NCBI RefSeq assembly: GCF_000737845.1
Contig: NZ_ATLK01000001.1
Span: forward strand, 744,001-808,000
Reading direction: 5' to 3'
DNA length: 64,000 nucleotides
From: Bifidobacterium bombi DSM 19703
GTDB taxonomy: Bacteria > Actinomycetota > Actinomycetes > Actinomycetales > Bifidobacteriaceae
A program made the position numbers and the translations under genes. The notes beneath the pieces were generated by a model. That model was not told the origin of the DNA, did no database searches, and was given only the letters and a program-made list of their open reading frames with translations. Positions 27,085 through 36,784 of the stretch are shown here, piece by piece. Position 1 is the first letter of the stretch. Each line of letters starts with the position of its first letter.

Positions 27085-27297
27085 TGGAGTGCCGTATACC
27101 GGTACATTCGGATGCCTATTGGCGGATATCAGACACCGCTGACTGGTGCTGATGGGCGACCCACCGAGAATGGCAGGGCAAGCGGTACAGGCGCGGACAC
27201 TATGGCACGATTCACCATCTACTGTTCGATTCACCATGATGCAGGGACGGCACAATGTCAAGGTCGTACCGTTTTCATCGAAGGATGCGTTCCGCGA

Positions 27298-28269
27298 TCA
27301 ACGATGGGCATATTCCTTGGTTGAACGGCTATACCCTTCCGGTTCCAGCTGGAACGTCGTATGCGAAACCGAAACAGGGAAATGCTCGACCAAGCAGGTA
27401 TGGAGACTACGGAGAATTTCGGCATCCTGCGATTCGCTCAGACCCTTTTCAACGACCACATGGGCACTCAGCGTCGGGGTCCCGGTCGCCACCGTACTTG
27501 CATGCAGGTCATGGACGCTGACCACATGATCAACTTTTTCGATATGCCTGCGCACCTCATCAAGGTCCAGATCCTCCGGGGTCTCTTCGAGAAGCACTTT
27601 GAGTGCATCACGCATCAGCACGAAGGCCCTGGGAATCATCATCACTGCGATGACAGCACCGGCAAGCGCGTCAAACCGTCCCCACCCCGTAGTCATCATG
27701 ACCACCGCCGACGCAACTACCGCCAATGAACCCAAGGTATCATTCACGGTTTCAAGAAAAGCCGCCTTCATATTGAGATTGTCGTTTTTGCCACGGGAAA
27801 GCAACACCGCCGAAACAAGGTTGGAAAACAGACCAAGCAGGCCGAATCCGAAAAGAAGCCCATCGCTGTGCGCTTCCGACTGAGAGAAACCGAACAACCT
27901 CATCATCGCCTCGATGAAGGCATATATGCCGACAACCATCAAAACGAAGGCACCAAGCCCGGCAGTGATGACCTCCAGCCGAGCATAACCCCAAGTCAGC
28001 CTTTTGTCGGGTTTACGTCTCCGCAAAAACGCGGTGACGGTCGAAGCGGCAAGCACCGCGACATCGGTGAGCATATGCCCGCTGTCAACCAACAATGCGA
28101 GTGAACCGGTAACCACGGAGCCGATGACCTCAGCGACCAGGACCAGCAACGTCTGCGCCAAGGCGACGCCCAGACGGGTCTGATACCCGCGCGCGGCATT
28201 GATTTCATCCTCCTCTTGGAACGGACGATGAGGCGCTCCGTCAACCGCTTGATCCGAAGAATCAGTCAT
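27298..28269 (-). CDS. Cation diffusion facilitator family metal exporter
   Basis: The 323-residue product has six membrane segments and the CDF metal sites: S-L-A-L-L-V-D-S-G-H-M-L-T-D in segment II and a later A-x-x-N-D-T-L-G-S region, giving H-x-x-x-D pairs that fit Zn or Co rather than Mn exporters. A cytoplasmic C-terminal domain with H-D-L-H-A-S-T and H-V-V-V-E follows. It is likely to use the proton gradient to move zinc or a similar ion out of the cytoplasm; the metal is not certain. The ATG at 28269 is preceded by GGGTGG; upstream extension in frame has no ribosome site. Confidence 0.88.
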   Translation of the reverse strand: MTDSSDQAVDGAPHRPFQEEDEINAARGYQTRLGVALAQTLLVLVAEVIGSVVTGSLALLVDSGHMLTDVAVLAASTVTAFLRRRKPDKRLTWGYARLEVITAGLGAFVLMVVGIYAFIEAMMRLFGFSQSEAHSDGLLFGFGLLGLFSNLVSAVLLSRGKNDNLNMKAAFLETVNDTLGSLAVVASAVVMMTTGWGRFDALAGAVIAVMMIPRAFVLMRDALKVLLEETPEDLDLDEVRRHIEKVDHVVSVHDLHASTVATGTPTLSAHVVVEKGLSESQDAEILRSLHTCLVEHFPVSVSHTTFQLEPEGYSRSTKEYAHR

Positions 28270-28615
28270 AACAACCACCCCAAAAATATCGACGACACCT
28301 GAAAACGCGCATTGCCCACTGCCCGTCGCCTCAGCATAAAGCATGACAGGACGGCTACCCTACATGCTGCCGACTATACACCGACGACGTCGAAAGTGGC
28401 GACCGAAGATAACGGCGGAAGCAATACTTGCGATGACCGCAATCGAACCTACCCTGTGTAGCAGGGCTTGGGAACGTGTGTGAATCCGCATCCTCGCGAC
28501 GCACGCCTCATCACCGTACAACCCACAAGAACGGCATCCCACCTACGGCCAAATACAGATGCGGCCATGGGGACTGCCATACAGAGCCCATGACCACATG
28601 CAAAACACAATGATC

Positions 28616-29976
<1,361 letters not shown>

Positions 29977-31530
29977 TCACCCTATGGCTCGATTCATAAG
30001 CTTTGCGGCCAGCCTGCTGCCGACCCGGGCCTTGACTTTCACACCGTCGTCCAAATACCGCAAATCGTCCACCACCCCGAAACGGCGCACTTCGGATATC
30101 AACGAGCCTTCGGTGTAAGGCAGCAGCACCTCGACGCTCACCTCGGGCTGAGGCAGTAAGGATTCGACCGCCATCCTCACATCGCCAAGGCCCTCACCCG
30201 TCATCGCGGAGACCAGAAACGCCTCCGGCATCAGACTCTGGAGGCGCTCCAATACCTCCGGAGCCACCAGATCGGCTTTGTTGAACGCAAGCACCCTCGG
30301 TATCCGCTCCGCACCATCGATATCGGCCAACACTTCATCCACGGCCCTGATCTGAGCGAATGGGTCGGGGTAGGATGCATCGACCACGTGGAGAATCACA
30401 TCCGCCTGGTCCACCTCCTCAAGCGTCGACTTGAACGCTTCGACGAGTTGCGTCGGCAGACGGCGCACGAAACCCACGGTATCCACATATGTGTATAGCC
30501 TTCCATCGCGGGCCTTGGCACCTCTGACCGCAGTGTCAAGTGTCGCAAACAGGGCGTTCTCCACCAGCTCCTTGGCACCAGTAAGGCGGTTCGTAAGCGA
30601 CGACTTACCCGCATTGGTGTATCCGACGACAGCGACCGTAGGTACATCGTTTCTCCTCCTGGAGCCACGCTTGACTTCACGCGACGGTGTCATGTCGGCG
30701 ATCTGTCGCTTGAGCCGAGAGATGCGGGTGCGAATGACACGCCTATCCATCTCGATCTTGGTCTCACCAGGCCCTCTGGACCCTATACCTCCGTTGACTC
30801 CCGCGGCCTGCCCGCCCGCCTGTCTGGAAAGAGATGCGCCCCAACCGCGCAAACGTGGAAGCATGTATTCAAGCTGGGCTAGCTCCACTTGGGCCTTGCC
30901 TTCCCTGCTTGTAGCATGTTGCGCGAAAATGTCGAGAATCACTGCGGTACGGTCGACCACCTTGACCTTAGTCGCATCCTCAAGCGCCCTACGCTGGCTT
31001 GGTGCCAGATCACCATCAACGATGATCGTATCGGCCTCTTCGCGTGCCACGATTCCAGCTATTTCCTTCGCCTTGCCACGACCCACGTAGGTTGCCGCGT
31101 CCGGTTTCAAACGATGCTGCAGTACGCCGTCGCAGACCTGCGCCCCGGCCGTGGCGGCGAGCGCCGCCAGCTCTCTCAACGATTCCTCGGCCTTGCCGGC
31201 CGTGGTCTCGCGGTTCGACCACACGCCCACTAGGACGACACGTTCCAAACGGACCTGCCGATACTCCACTTCACTGACGTCCTGCAACTCGCCCAAACCG
31301 GTCACGTGTCTCAGCTCGTTGCGCGACTGGCGCTCCTGCCATTGCTCATCATCCGCATCCATCGCGAACGCCGCCGAGCCCGGTCGTGTTCGAGCGTCCT
31401 GAAGCACGTCGCTTTCGCTCGCAAGCACATCGTCGTCCTGCGTCGTGCCGTTCTCGTCTCGGGACACGTCCTCTTCGTTTTTGTCTTGGGTCAAAAGCGC
31501 CTCACTGTAATATGTTGGATTGACTATCAT
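29977..31530 (-). CDS. hflX: Ribosome-associated GTPase HflX
   Basis: HflX binds 50S subunits and splits stalled or hibernating ribosomes. The 517-residue product has an acidic N-terminal extension of about 75 residues, then the HflX N-domain (V-x-L-V-G-V-W-S, D-A-A-T-Y-V-G-R-G-K), the Gly-rich linker G-S-R-G-P-G-E-T-K and G domain motifs G-Y-T-N-A-G-K-S-S, D-T-V-G-F-V-R and N-K-A-D. The ATG at 31530 has no strong ribosome site, and the start is uncertain. Its 5' region lies close to the divergent methyltransferase gene at 31567. Confidence 0.93.
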   Translation of the reverse strand: MIVNPTYYSEALLTQDKNEEDVSRDENGTTQDDDVLASESDVLQDARTRPGSAAFAMDADDEQWQERQSRNELRHVTGLGELQDVSEVEYRQVRLERVVLVGVWSNRETTAGKAEESLRELAALAATAGAQVCDGVLQHRLKPDAATYVGRGKAKEIAGIVAREEADTIIVDGDLAPSQRRALEDATKVKVVDRTAVILDIFAQHATSREGKAQVELAQLEYMLPRLRGWGASLSRQAGGQAAGVNGGIGSRGPGETKIEMDRRVIRTRISRLKRQIADMTPSREVKRGSRRRNDVPTVAVVGYTNAGKSSLTNRLTGAKELVENALFATLDTAVRGAKARDGRLYTYVDTVGFVRRLPTQLVEAFKSTLEEVDQADVILHVVDASYPDPFAQIRAVDEVLADIDGAERIPRVLAFNKADLVAPEVLERLQSLMPEAFLVSAMTGEGLGDVRMAVESLLPQPEVSVEVLLPYTEGSLISEVRRFGVVDDLRYLDDGVKVKARVGSRLAAKLMNRAIG

Positions 31531-31566
31531 TATGATGGTTTTGGCAGACAACACAGGGGGAAGTTC

Positions 31567-32280
31567 ATGACGGAACACAGGCAGGGCGCACACGGTGGGC
31601 AGTATTTCGCACCGGCTCCTGATTCCGAGGACATACGCCGGCGGCTGAATGTGGACCTCCGTGGACATCACACGCAGGTGGAGACGTCGAACGGTGTGTT
31701 CTCGGCGCACAGACTCGATCTGGGCACCTCCGTACTGCTCAAGCATGCCCCTGAACCACCCCACCGCGGTTCCTTTTTGGACCTTGGCTGCGGATGGGGA
31801 CCCCTTTCGCTCGCATTGGCCCTGGAACGCCCCGAAGCGACGATCTGGCTCTGGGACGTGAACGAACGAGCCCTTGAACTCACCAGGCGGAACGCGCGGA
31901 CAATCGGTCTACCTAACGTCAGAGCCGTGACAGCACAGGATGTCCCAGAAAAACTGGGGTTCGACCTGATATGGTCGAACCCCCCGATACGCGTCGGCAA
32001 AGACGAGCTTCACAGATTGCTTATGGCCTGGCTACCGCGGCTCAACCACAACGGCCGTGCCTATCTCGTGGTACAGAAAAACCTGGGAGCGGATTCGCTG
32101 ACACCGTGGCTGCAGACGGCGCTCGGACCCACATTCATGGTAGGCAAGCACTCAAGTTCCAAAGGGTACCGTGTAATCGAAATAGCACGAACGACCCCGG
32201 TTCCTGCAAGGCAGAACGGTGACGACGCACGCGAAGGGACACCACAGGACCCGAGTCGCACAGAGGATGGCGACGCATGA
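31567..32280 (+). CDS. RsmC/MTS-type class I methyltransferase
   Basis: The 237-residue product has the SAM loop F-L-D-L-G-C-G-W-G-P-L and the N-P-P motif (W-S-N-P-P-I-R-V-G-K), which together mark the MTS domain of rRNA guanine-N2 methyltransferases such as RsmC. The target base is not known. The N-terminus Q-Y-F-A-P-A-P and later V-V-Q-K-N-L-G-A also fit the family. A Gly-rich purine tract precedes the ATG at 31567. The end overlaps hrpA by four bases, so the two are co-transcribed. Confidence 0.8.
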   Translation: MTEHRQGAHGGQYFAPAPDSEDIRRRLNVDLRGHHTQVETSNGVFSAHRLDLGTSVLLKHAPEPPHRGSFLDLGCGWGPLSLALALERPEATIWLWDVNERALELTRRNARTIGLPNVRAVTAQDVPEKLGFDLIWSNPPIRVGKDELHRLLMAWLPRLNHNGRAYLVVQKNLGADSLTPWLQTALGPTFMVGKHSSSKGYRVIEIARTTPVPARQNGDDAREGTPQDPSRTEDGDA

Positions 32281-35200
32281 AATATCGTTACCCCCAAGAG
32301 CTCCCCGTCAGCGCTGCGCGGGACGACATCGTGCAGGCGGTCCAAAAGAGCCAGGTCGTCATCGTTTCAGGCCAGACCGGGTCGGGAAAGACCACGCAGA
32401 TTCCTAAGATGCTGCTCGAAATGGGCCGCGGGACGCATGGCAGGCAAATCGTGCACACACAACCTCGGCGTCTTGCGGCACGGACGGTGGCCGAACGCCT
32501 TTGCGAGGAAACCGGGACGAGACTTGGTGACGAAATCGGCTATCAGGTACGCTTCACCGACGAAAGCTCCGCGAAGACGCGCTTGCGCATCGTCACCGAC
32601 GGCATTCTTCTGGCGCAGATTCAACACGACCCTGAGCTCAACCGCTATGACACCATCATCATCGACGAGGCACACGAACGAAGTCTCAACATCGATTTCC
32701 TGCTGGGCTACCTCACGGCGCTGCTCCCTAGACGACGCGACCTGAAGCTTGTCATCACGTCGGCAACGATCGATTCGGTGAAATTCCAAGAGCATTTCAG
32801 TCGTGCGCTGCACGCCAAGGTACCGGTCATCGAAGTGTCGGGACGTACCTATCCTGTTCAGGTGGTCTACGAGCCTCTGGGCGGCGTGCCTGCGCTGATG
32901 CGTCATGTGCCCGGTTTTTCGGACGGAACGCTGCCCAATGCCGACGGAGAGATAGACGGTGTCTCCGACCCCACAGGCTCTGACGAAGTTGCCTCACAGG
33001 ATATGTCACGCGCCGTGGCGCGGGCATGTGCCGAGCTGGTGATTCATTCCACACACGACCGCGGACCTCGCGACATCCTGGTGTTTGCCTCCGGCGAGCG
33101 TGACATTCGCGAATATGAGACCGCAATCCGCCGTCATTTCGCCGCTCGGACCAGCGACATGCACCGCCCGGATGCCATTGAGATCGTTGCACTGTATGCC
33201 CGCCTGTCTGCCAAGGAACAACACCGCGTCTTCGAACCGCATAACCACCAACGTATCGTGATCGCCACCAACGTAGCCGAAACTTCATTGACGGTACCAG
33301 GCATCCGTTATGTGGTGGACCCAGGCGAGGCGCGCATCTCCCGCTATTCCAAAAGTGCTAAGGTACAGCGTCTACCTATAGAGGCCATCAGCCAGGCCAG
33401 TGCAAACCAGCGTTCAGGCCGTTGCGGCCGCATAGCCGACGGCATCGCCATACGTCTGTACTCCCCCGAGGATTTTGCGTCGCGACCGGAGTTCACGGAA
33501 CCGGAGATTCTGCGCACTTCGTTGGGTGCCGTGGTGCTGCACATGCTTTCCGTCGGGGTCGCCCGCAACACCGACGATGTGACGCATTTCGGCTTCATCG
33601 ACCCTCCTGACACCCGTTCCGTGGCAGACGGTTTCAATGAGCTCACCGAACTTCGCGCAATCAACCGCAGCCACGGCGAAGCCACTCTGACAGCCATCGG
33701 ACGGCAACTGGCACGCATCCCCATAGACATACGCCTGGGTCGCATGATCATCGAAGCCGCGCATACCACCACAGCAAATACGCTGGCTGCGTTGCTCGTG
33801 GTCGTCGCGTTCCTGAGCCTGCAGGATCCAAGGGAGAGACCCGAGGAGGTGCGTGAAGAGGCCGACCACATACACAACAGATATGCCGACCAGACCAGCG
33901 ACTACCTCACCGCGCTCAACATCTGGGACACCGTTTTCGGACCGGATGGCAAAATCTCGAACGCCCGATTGCGGAGCTTCTGCAAGACCGAATATTTCAG
34001 TTTCATCCGGATGCGGCAGTGGCGCGATCTGGTGAACCAACTGCAGGACATGTGCAGACAGATGCATTATAAGGTGGGCACCGCACAGCCTATCTCCCGC
34101 CCGGACGATACGGTCACCACGTTGCCCACGAATCAACAGCCGGCGCATTCTCTGTGCCGCTCCTGGGATAGCCAGGGCATCCACACCTCCATGCTCTCAG
34201 GATTGCTCTCCATGATGGGGATGCAGGTCACGCGCGAACCCAAGGCATCGGACTTCGCCGGGCTCAAAGGACCCGCGAAGGCACGTGCGATGAAACAGGC
34301 CAAGAAACAGGCCAAAAACGAATATCAGGGCGCACGGGGCACGAAATTCGCCATATTCCCGGCCTCCACCGTGGTCAAAACCACGCCTGCATGGGTGATG
34401 AGCACGGATTTGACGGAGACGTCACGCTTATGGGCACGGTACTGTGCGCAAATCGATCCCGCTTGGGCGGAGCCTCTTGCAAAAGGCCTGACCAGAACCA
34501 CCTACGCCGAACCACACTGGTCGGGTTCGAGAGGCAGCGCCATTGCAAGTTCGAAGGTCCTGCTGTATGGGCTGCCCATAGTCCAGGATCGTCCGGTGCA
34601 ATGGGGGCGCATCAATCCGCCCGAAGCCCGCGATTTCCTCATACGACAAGGACTGGTAGAGGGGGATGTCGAGCAGCGGTTCAGCTTCGATGCTTTCGTG
34701 CAAAGCAATCGCAAGGTCCTTTCCGAGGCCGCCGACGACGCCAGCCGTACGCGCAGGATATCGCAATCGGTGAGCTCCGAGGACCTGTACGACTTCTACA
34801 ACAAGCTGATACCCCAGAACATCACTTCCGTGGCCGATCTGGCCAAATGGGTCAAGGGGCTCAAGGCCTCGGGCAGCGACCTCACCGAGCTTGAGTTCGA
34901 CCCCGGCGATGTGGACAGGCTCAAAAGCACCGAGAGCATAAGTCTGAATGACTACCCTGACAGGTGGCACACCCTGGGCACGGACGGATCGGCGCTTGAT
35001 CTGCGGCTGAGCTATATATACGACCCGAGCGACCCGGCAGACGGCGTAACGGTGCACGTGCCCATCAAAACCCTGTCCCGACTGACGCCGGCGCAATTCA
35101 CATGGAACGTTCCCGGGCTGTTGGACGAACTGATACTTGCGACGATCAAGTCGCTTCCCAAAGCACTCAGGGTGCAGTTCGTCCCTGCACCCGACGCCGC

Positions 35201-36380
35201 ACGAAGGATACGCGGTTACATCGATGAGCACTTCCCCGATCTGCCCGGATCGGGTGAGGATGGAAAGCCAAACCTTCCGCCTGGCGAAGCAGGAACGGAC
35301 TGGCCCGACTTTCTACATGTCTTCACGGCCGCGGCGGTCGCATGCCTTGACGCCCAGATTCACCCCGAAGTCATCAACGGACAGTTGAAGGAAAAACTCC
35401 AATCTTACTTGCGCGTCACATTCAGCGTGGAGGATACGATCACAGGCAAAAACAGCAATGCGAACCGTCGACGTATGGGCGGCGGGAACAGGCTCAAGGT
35501 GCTGGGCACAGGAAAATCCCTGGTCGAGCTGCAGCGCACCTTCGCCCGTGAAGCCGAGGCCTCGGCTCGCAAGGTCATCGCCAAGCAGGCGAGCCAGGCC
35601 CGTTCCGAAGGCAAGGTCGTAAGGCAGGCCAACCTCCTGCATCGATCGGGCGCAACCACGGAGTCGCGTTCATCGATGCTGTGGAAGGCGGCGCTGGAAA
35701 CCCTGCGCCTGCCCAGCGAGCGCATCTCCTCCCGATGGCTGAGCAATGAGGCGTTGATGCTCGCAGCTGCCCCGTACGAGTCCACGAAGAAGCTGACCGA
35801 TGACCTGCAACTTGCCGCGGTCAAACGGCTGCTTCCAGACATCGTCTCCTTCAGGGACGACACGGCGCTGGCGCAGGCTGTGACGGACTGCGAAAATCGC
35901 TTCGAAGACGCGGTGTACGACGTTTGTCATGATGTAATCGCCATTCTCAAGAGATGCGCGCAAGTGGATGCCGCATGCAGCGGCAAGGCGGAACTTCCCA
36001 TGCTTTCGGTGCTGCAATCCGTGCGTGAGCATATCGCTTCCCTGGTTCACCCCGGTTTCATCGGGGAGACACCCCCTCAGGCACTGCCCAACATAGAACG
36101 CTACCTTCATGCCGATCTTTTGCGACTGCAGAAGGCAAAATCGGACAAGAACCGCGACGTACGATGGGCATGGCAGGCAGAGGAGGCCAGGACACTCGTG
36201 GATCGGTCCCGCCAGGCTGCCGAGGCGGAACCGGCGGGACCGAACCGCGAAGCGGCGATGATACGTGTCCAGAACGCACGCTGGCTGCTTGAGGAGTTCT
36301 ATGTGTCACTATGGGCCCAGGAGCTAGGGGCTCGCGAACACGCAAGTCTCAAACGAATCAGAAAGGCGCTCGCCGCATAG
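32277..36380 (+). CDS. hrpA: DEAH-box RNA helicase HrpA
   Basis: The 1367-residue protein is a full-length HrpA. It has helicase motif I G-Q-T-G-S-G-K-T-T-Q, motif II D-E-A-H-E-R-S, motif III S-A-T-I-D, and motif VI with Q-R-S-G-R-C-G-R near residues 370-380. After these come the winged-helix/ratchet and OB-fold parts and the large C-terminal DUF3418-type region typical of HrpA. HrpA proteins unwind RNA with NTP hydrolysis and have been linked to ribosome rescue and mRNA processing. The ATG overlaps the methyltransferase stop (ATGA). No shift or damage was seen over the full 4.1 kb. Confidence 0.93.
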   Translation: MKYRYPQELPVSAARDDIVQAVQKSQVVIVSGQTGSGKTTQIPKMLLEMGRGTHGRQIVHTQPRRLAARTVAERLCEETGTRLGDEIGYQVRFTDESSAKTRLRIVTDGILLAQIQHDPELNRYDTIIIDEAHERSLNIDFLLGYLTALLPRRRDLKLVITSATIDSVKFQEHFSRALHAKVPVIEVSGRTYPVQVVYEPLGGVPALMRHVPGFSDGTLPNADGEIDGVSDPTGSDEVASQDMSRAVARACAELVIHSTHDRGPRDILVFASGERDIREYETAIRRHFAARTSDMHRPDAIEIVALYARLSAKEQHRVFEPHNHQRIVIATNVAETSLTVPGIRYVVDPGEARISRYSKSAKVQRLPIEAISQASANQRSGRCGRIADGIAIRLYSPEDFASRPEFTEPEILRTSLGAVVLHMLSVGVARNTDDVTHFGFIDPPDTRSVADGFNELTELRAINRSHGEATLTAIGRQLARIPIDIRLGRMIIEAAHTTTANTLAALLVVVAFLSLQDPRERPEEVREEADHIHNRYADQTSDYLTALNIWDTVFGPDGKISNARLRSFCKTEYFSFIRMRQWRDLVNQLQDMCRQMHYKVGTAQPISRPDDTVTTLPTNQQPAHSLCRSWDSQGIHTSMLSGLLSMMGMQVTREPKASDFAGLKGPAKARAMKQAKKQAKNEYQGARGTKFAIFPASTVVKTTPAWVMSTDLTETSRLWARYCAQIDPAWAEPLAKGLTRTTYAEPHWSGSRGSAIASSKVLLYGLPIVQDRPVQWGRINPPEARDFLIRQGLVEGDVEQRFSFDAFVQSNRKVLSEAADDASRTRRISQSVSSEDLYDFYNKLIPQNITSVADLAKWVKGLKASGSDLTELEFDPGDVDRLKSTESISLNDYPDRWHTLGTDGSALDLRLSYIYDPSDPADGVTVHVPIKTLSRLTPAQFTWNVPGLLDELILATIKSLPKALRVQFVPAPDAARRIRGYIDEHFPDLPGSGEDGKPNLPPGEAGTDWPDFLHVFTAAAVACLDAQIHPEVINGQLKEKLQSYLRVTFSVEDTITGKNSNANRRRMGGGNRLKVLGTGKSLVELQRTFAREAEASARKVIAKQASQARSEGKVVRQANLLHRSGATTESRSSMLWKAALETLRLPSERISSRWLSNEALMLAAAPYESTKKLTDDLQLAAVKRLLPDIVSFRDDTALAQAVTDCENRFEDAVYDVCHDVIAILKRCAQVDAACSGKAELPMLSVLQSVREHIASLVHPGFIGETPPQALPNIERYLHADLLRLQKAKSDKNRDVRWAWQAEEARTLVDRSRQAAEAEPAGPNREAAMIRVQNARWLLEEFYVSLWAQELGAREHASLKRIRKALAA

Positions 36381-36784
36381 GTTCCGTATTGAATCCAGAA
36401 ACGCAAATCGACGTCCTAACACATATGGTCGGACCGGTCGGCAGTACCGACACACCATCGAAGCCGAACGTGCCTGACGCCGATTCAATGTGGTGATGCC
36501 TGACTCGCGGCTGTACGTTACCAAAACGGATGATACTCTCCCTATGGATTGCACCACATCGTGAATGTCCATGTTTTCCAACAACGATCGAGGAACACTC
36601 GCGGCATGGACGCAGATGCCTTTGCAACAGGGAGACGACCAGCGAAAGGCAGAGCCGACGGAGAGAAAGCGACGCCGCCCATGTACCCTCATCTACACGG
36701 TCCAGCCCTGCTTCCAGACCGTGTTTCCATCGAGACCCCGGATTATTCCGAACCACCTGGCTGGTATAGAGACAGATGAACCGG
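36381..36784. other. Intergenic region between convergent hrpA and the ECF fusion gene
   Basis: No gene and no clear hairpin with a T run was found in these 404 bases. Several open frames here lack starts with ribosome sites. Confidence 0.5.

Noticed and set aside
28360..28542. 60-codon minus-strand frame between ldh and the cation exporter
   Set aside because: Cys/Arg-rich, no ribosome site and no similarity to known small proteins.
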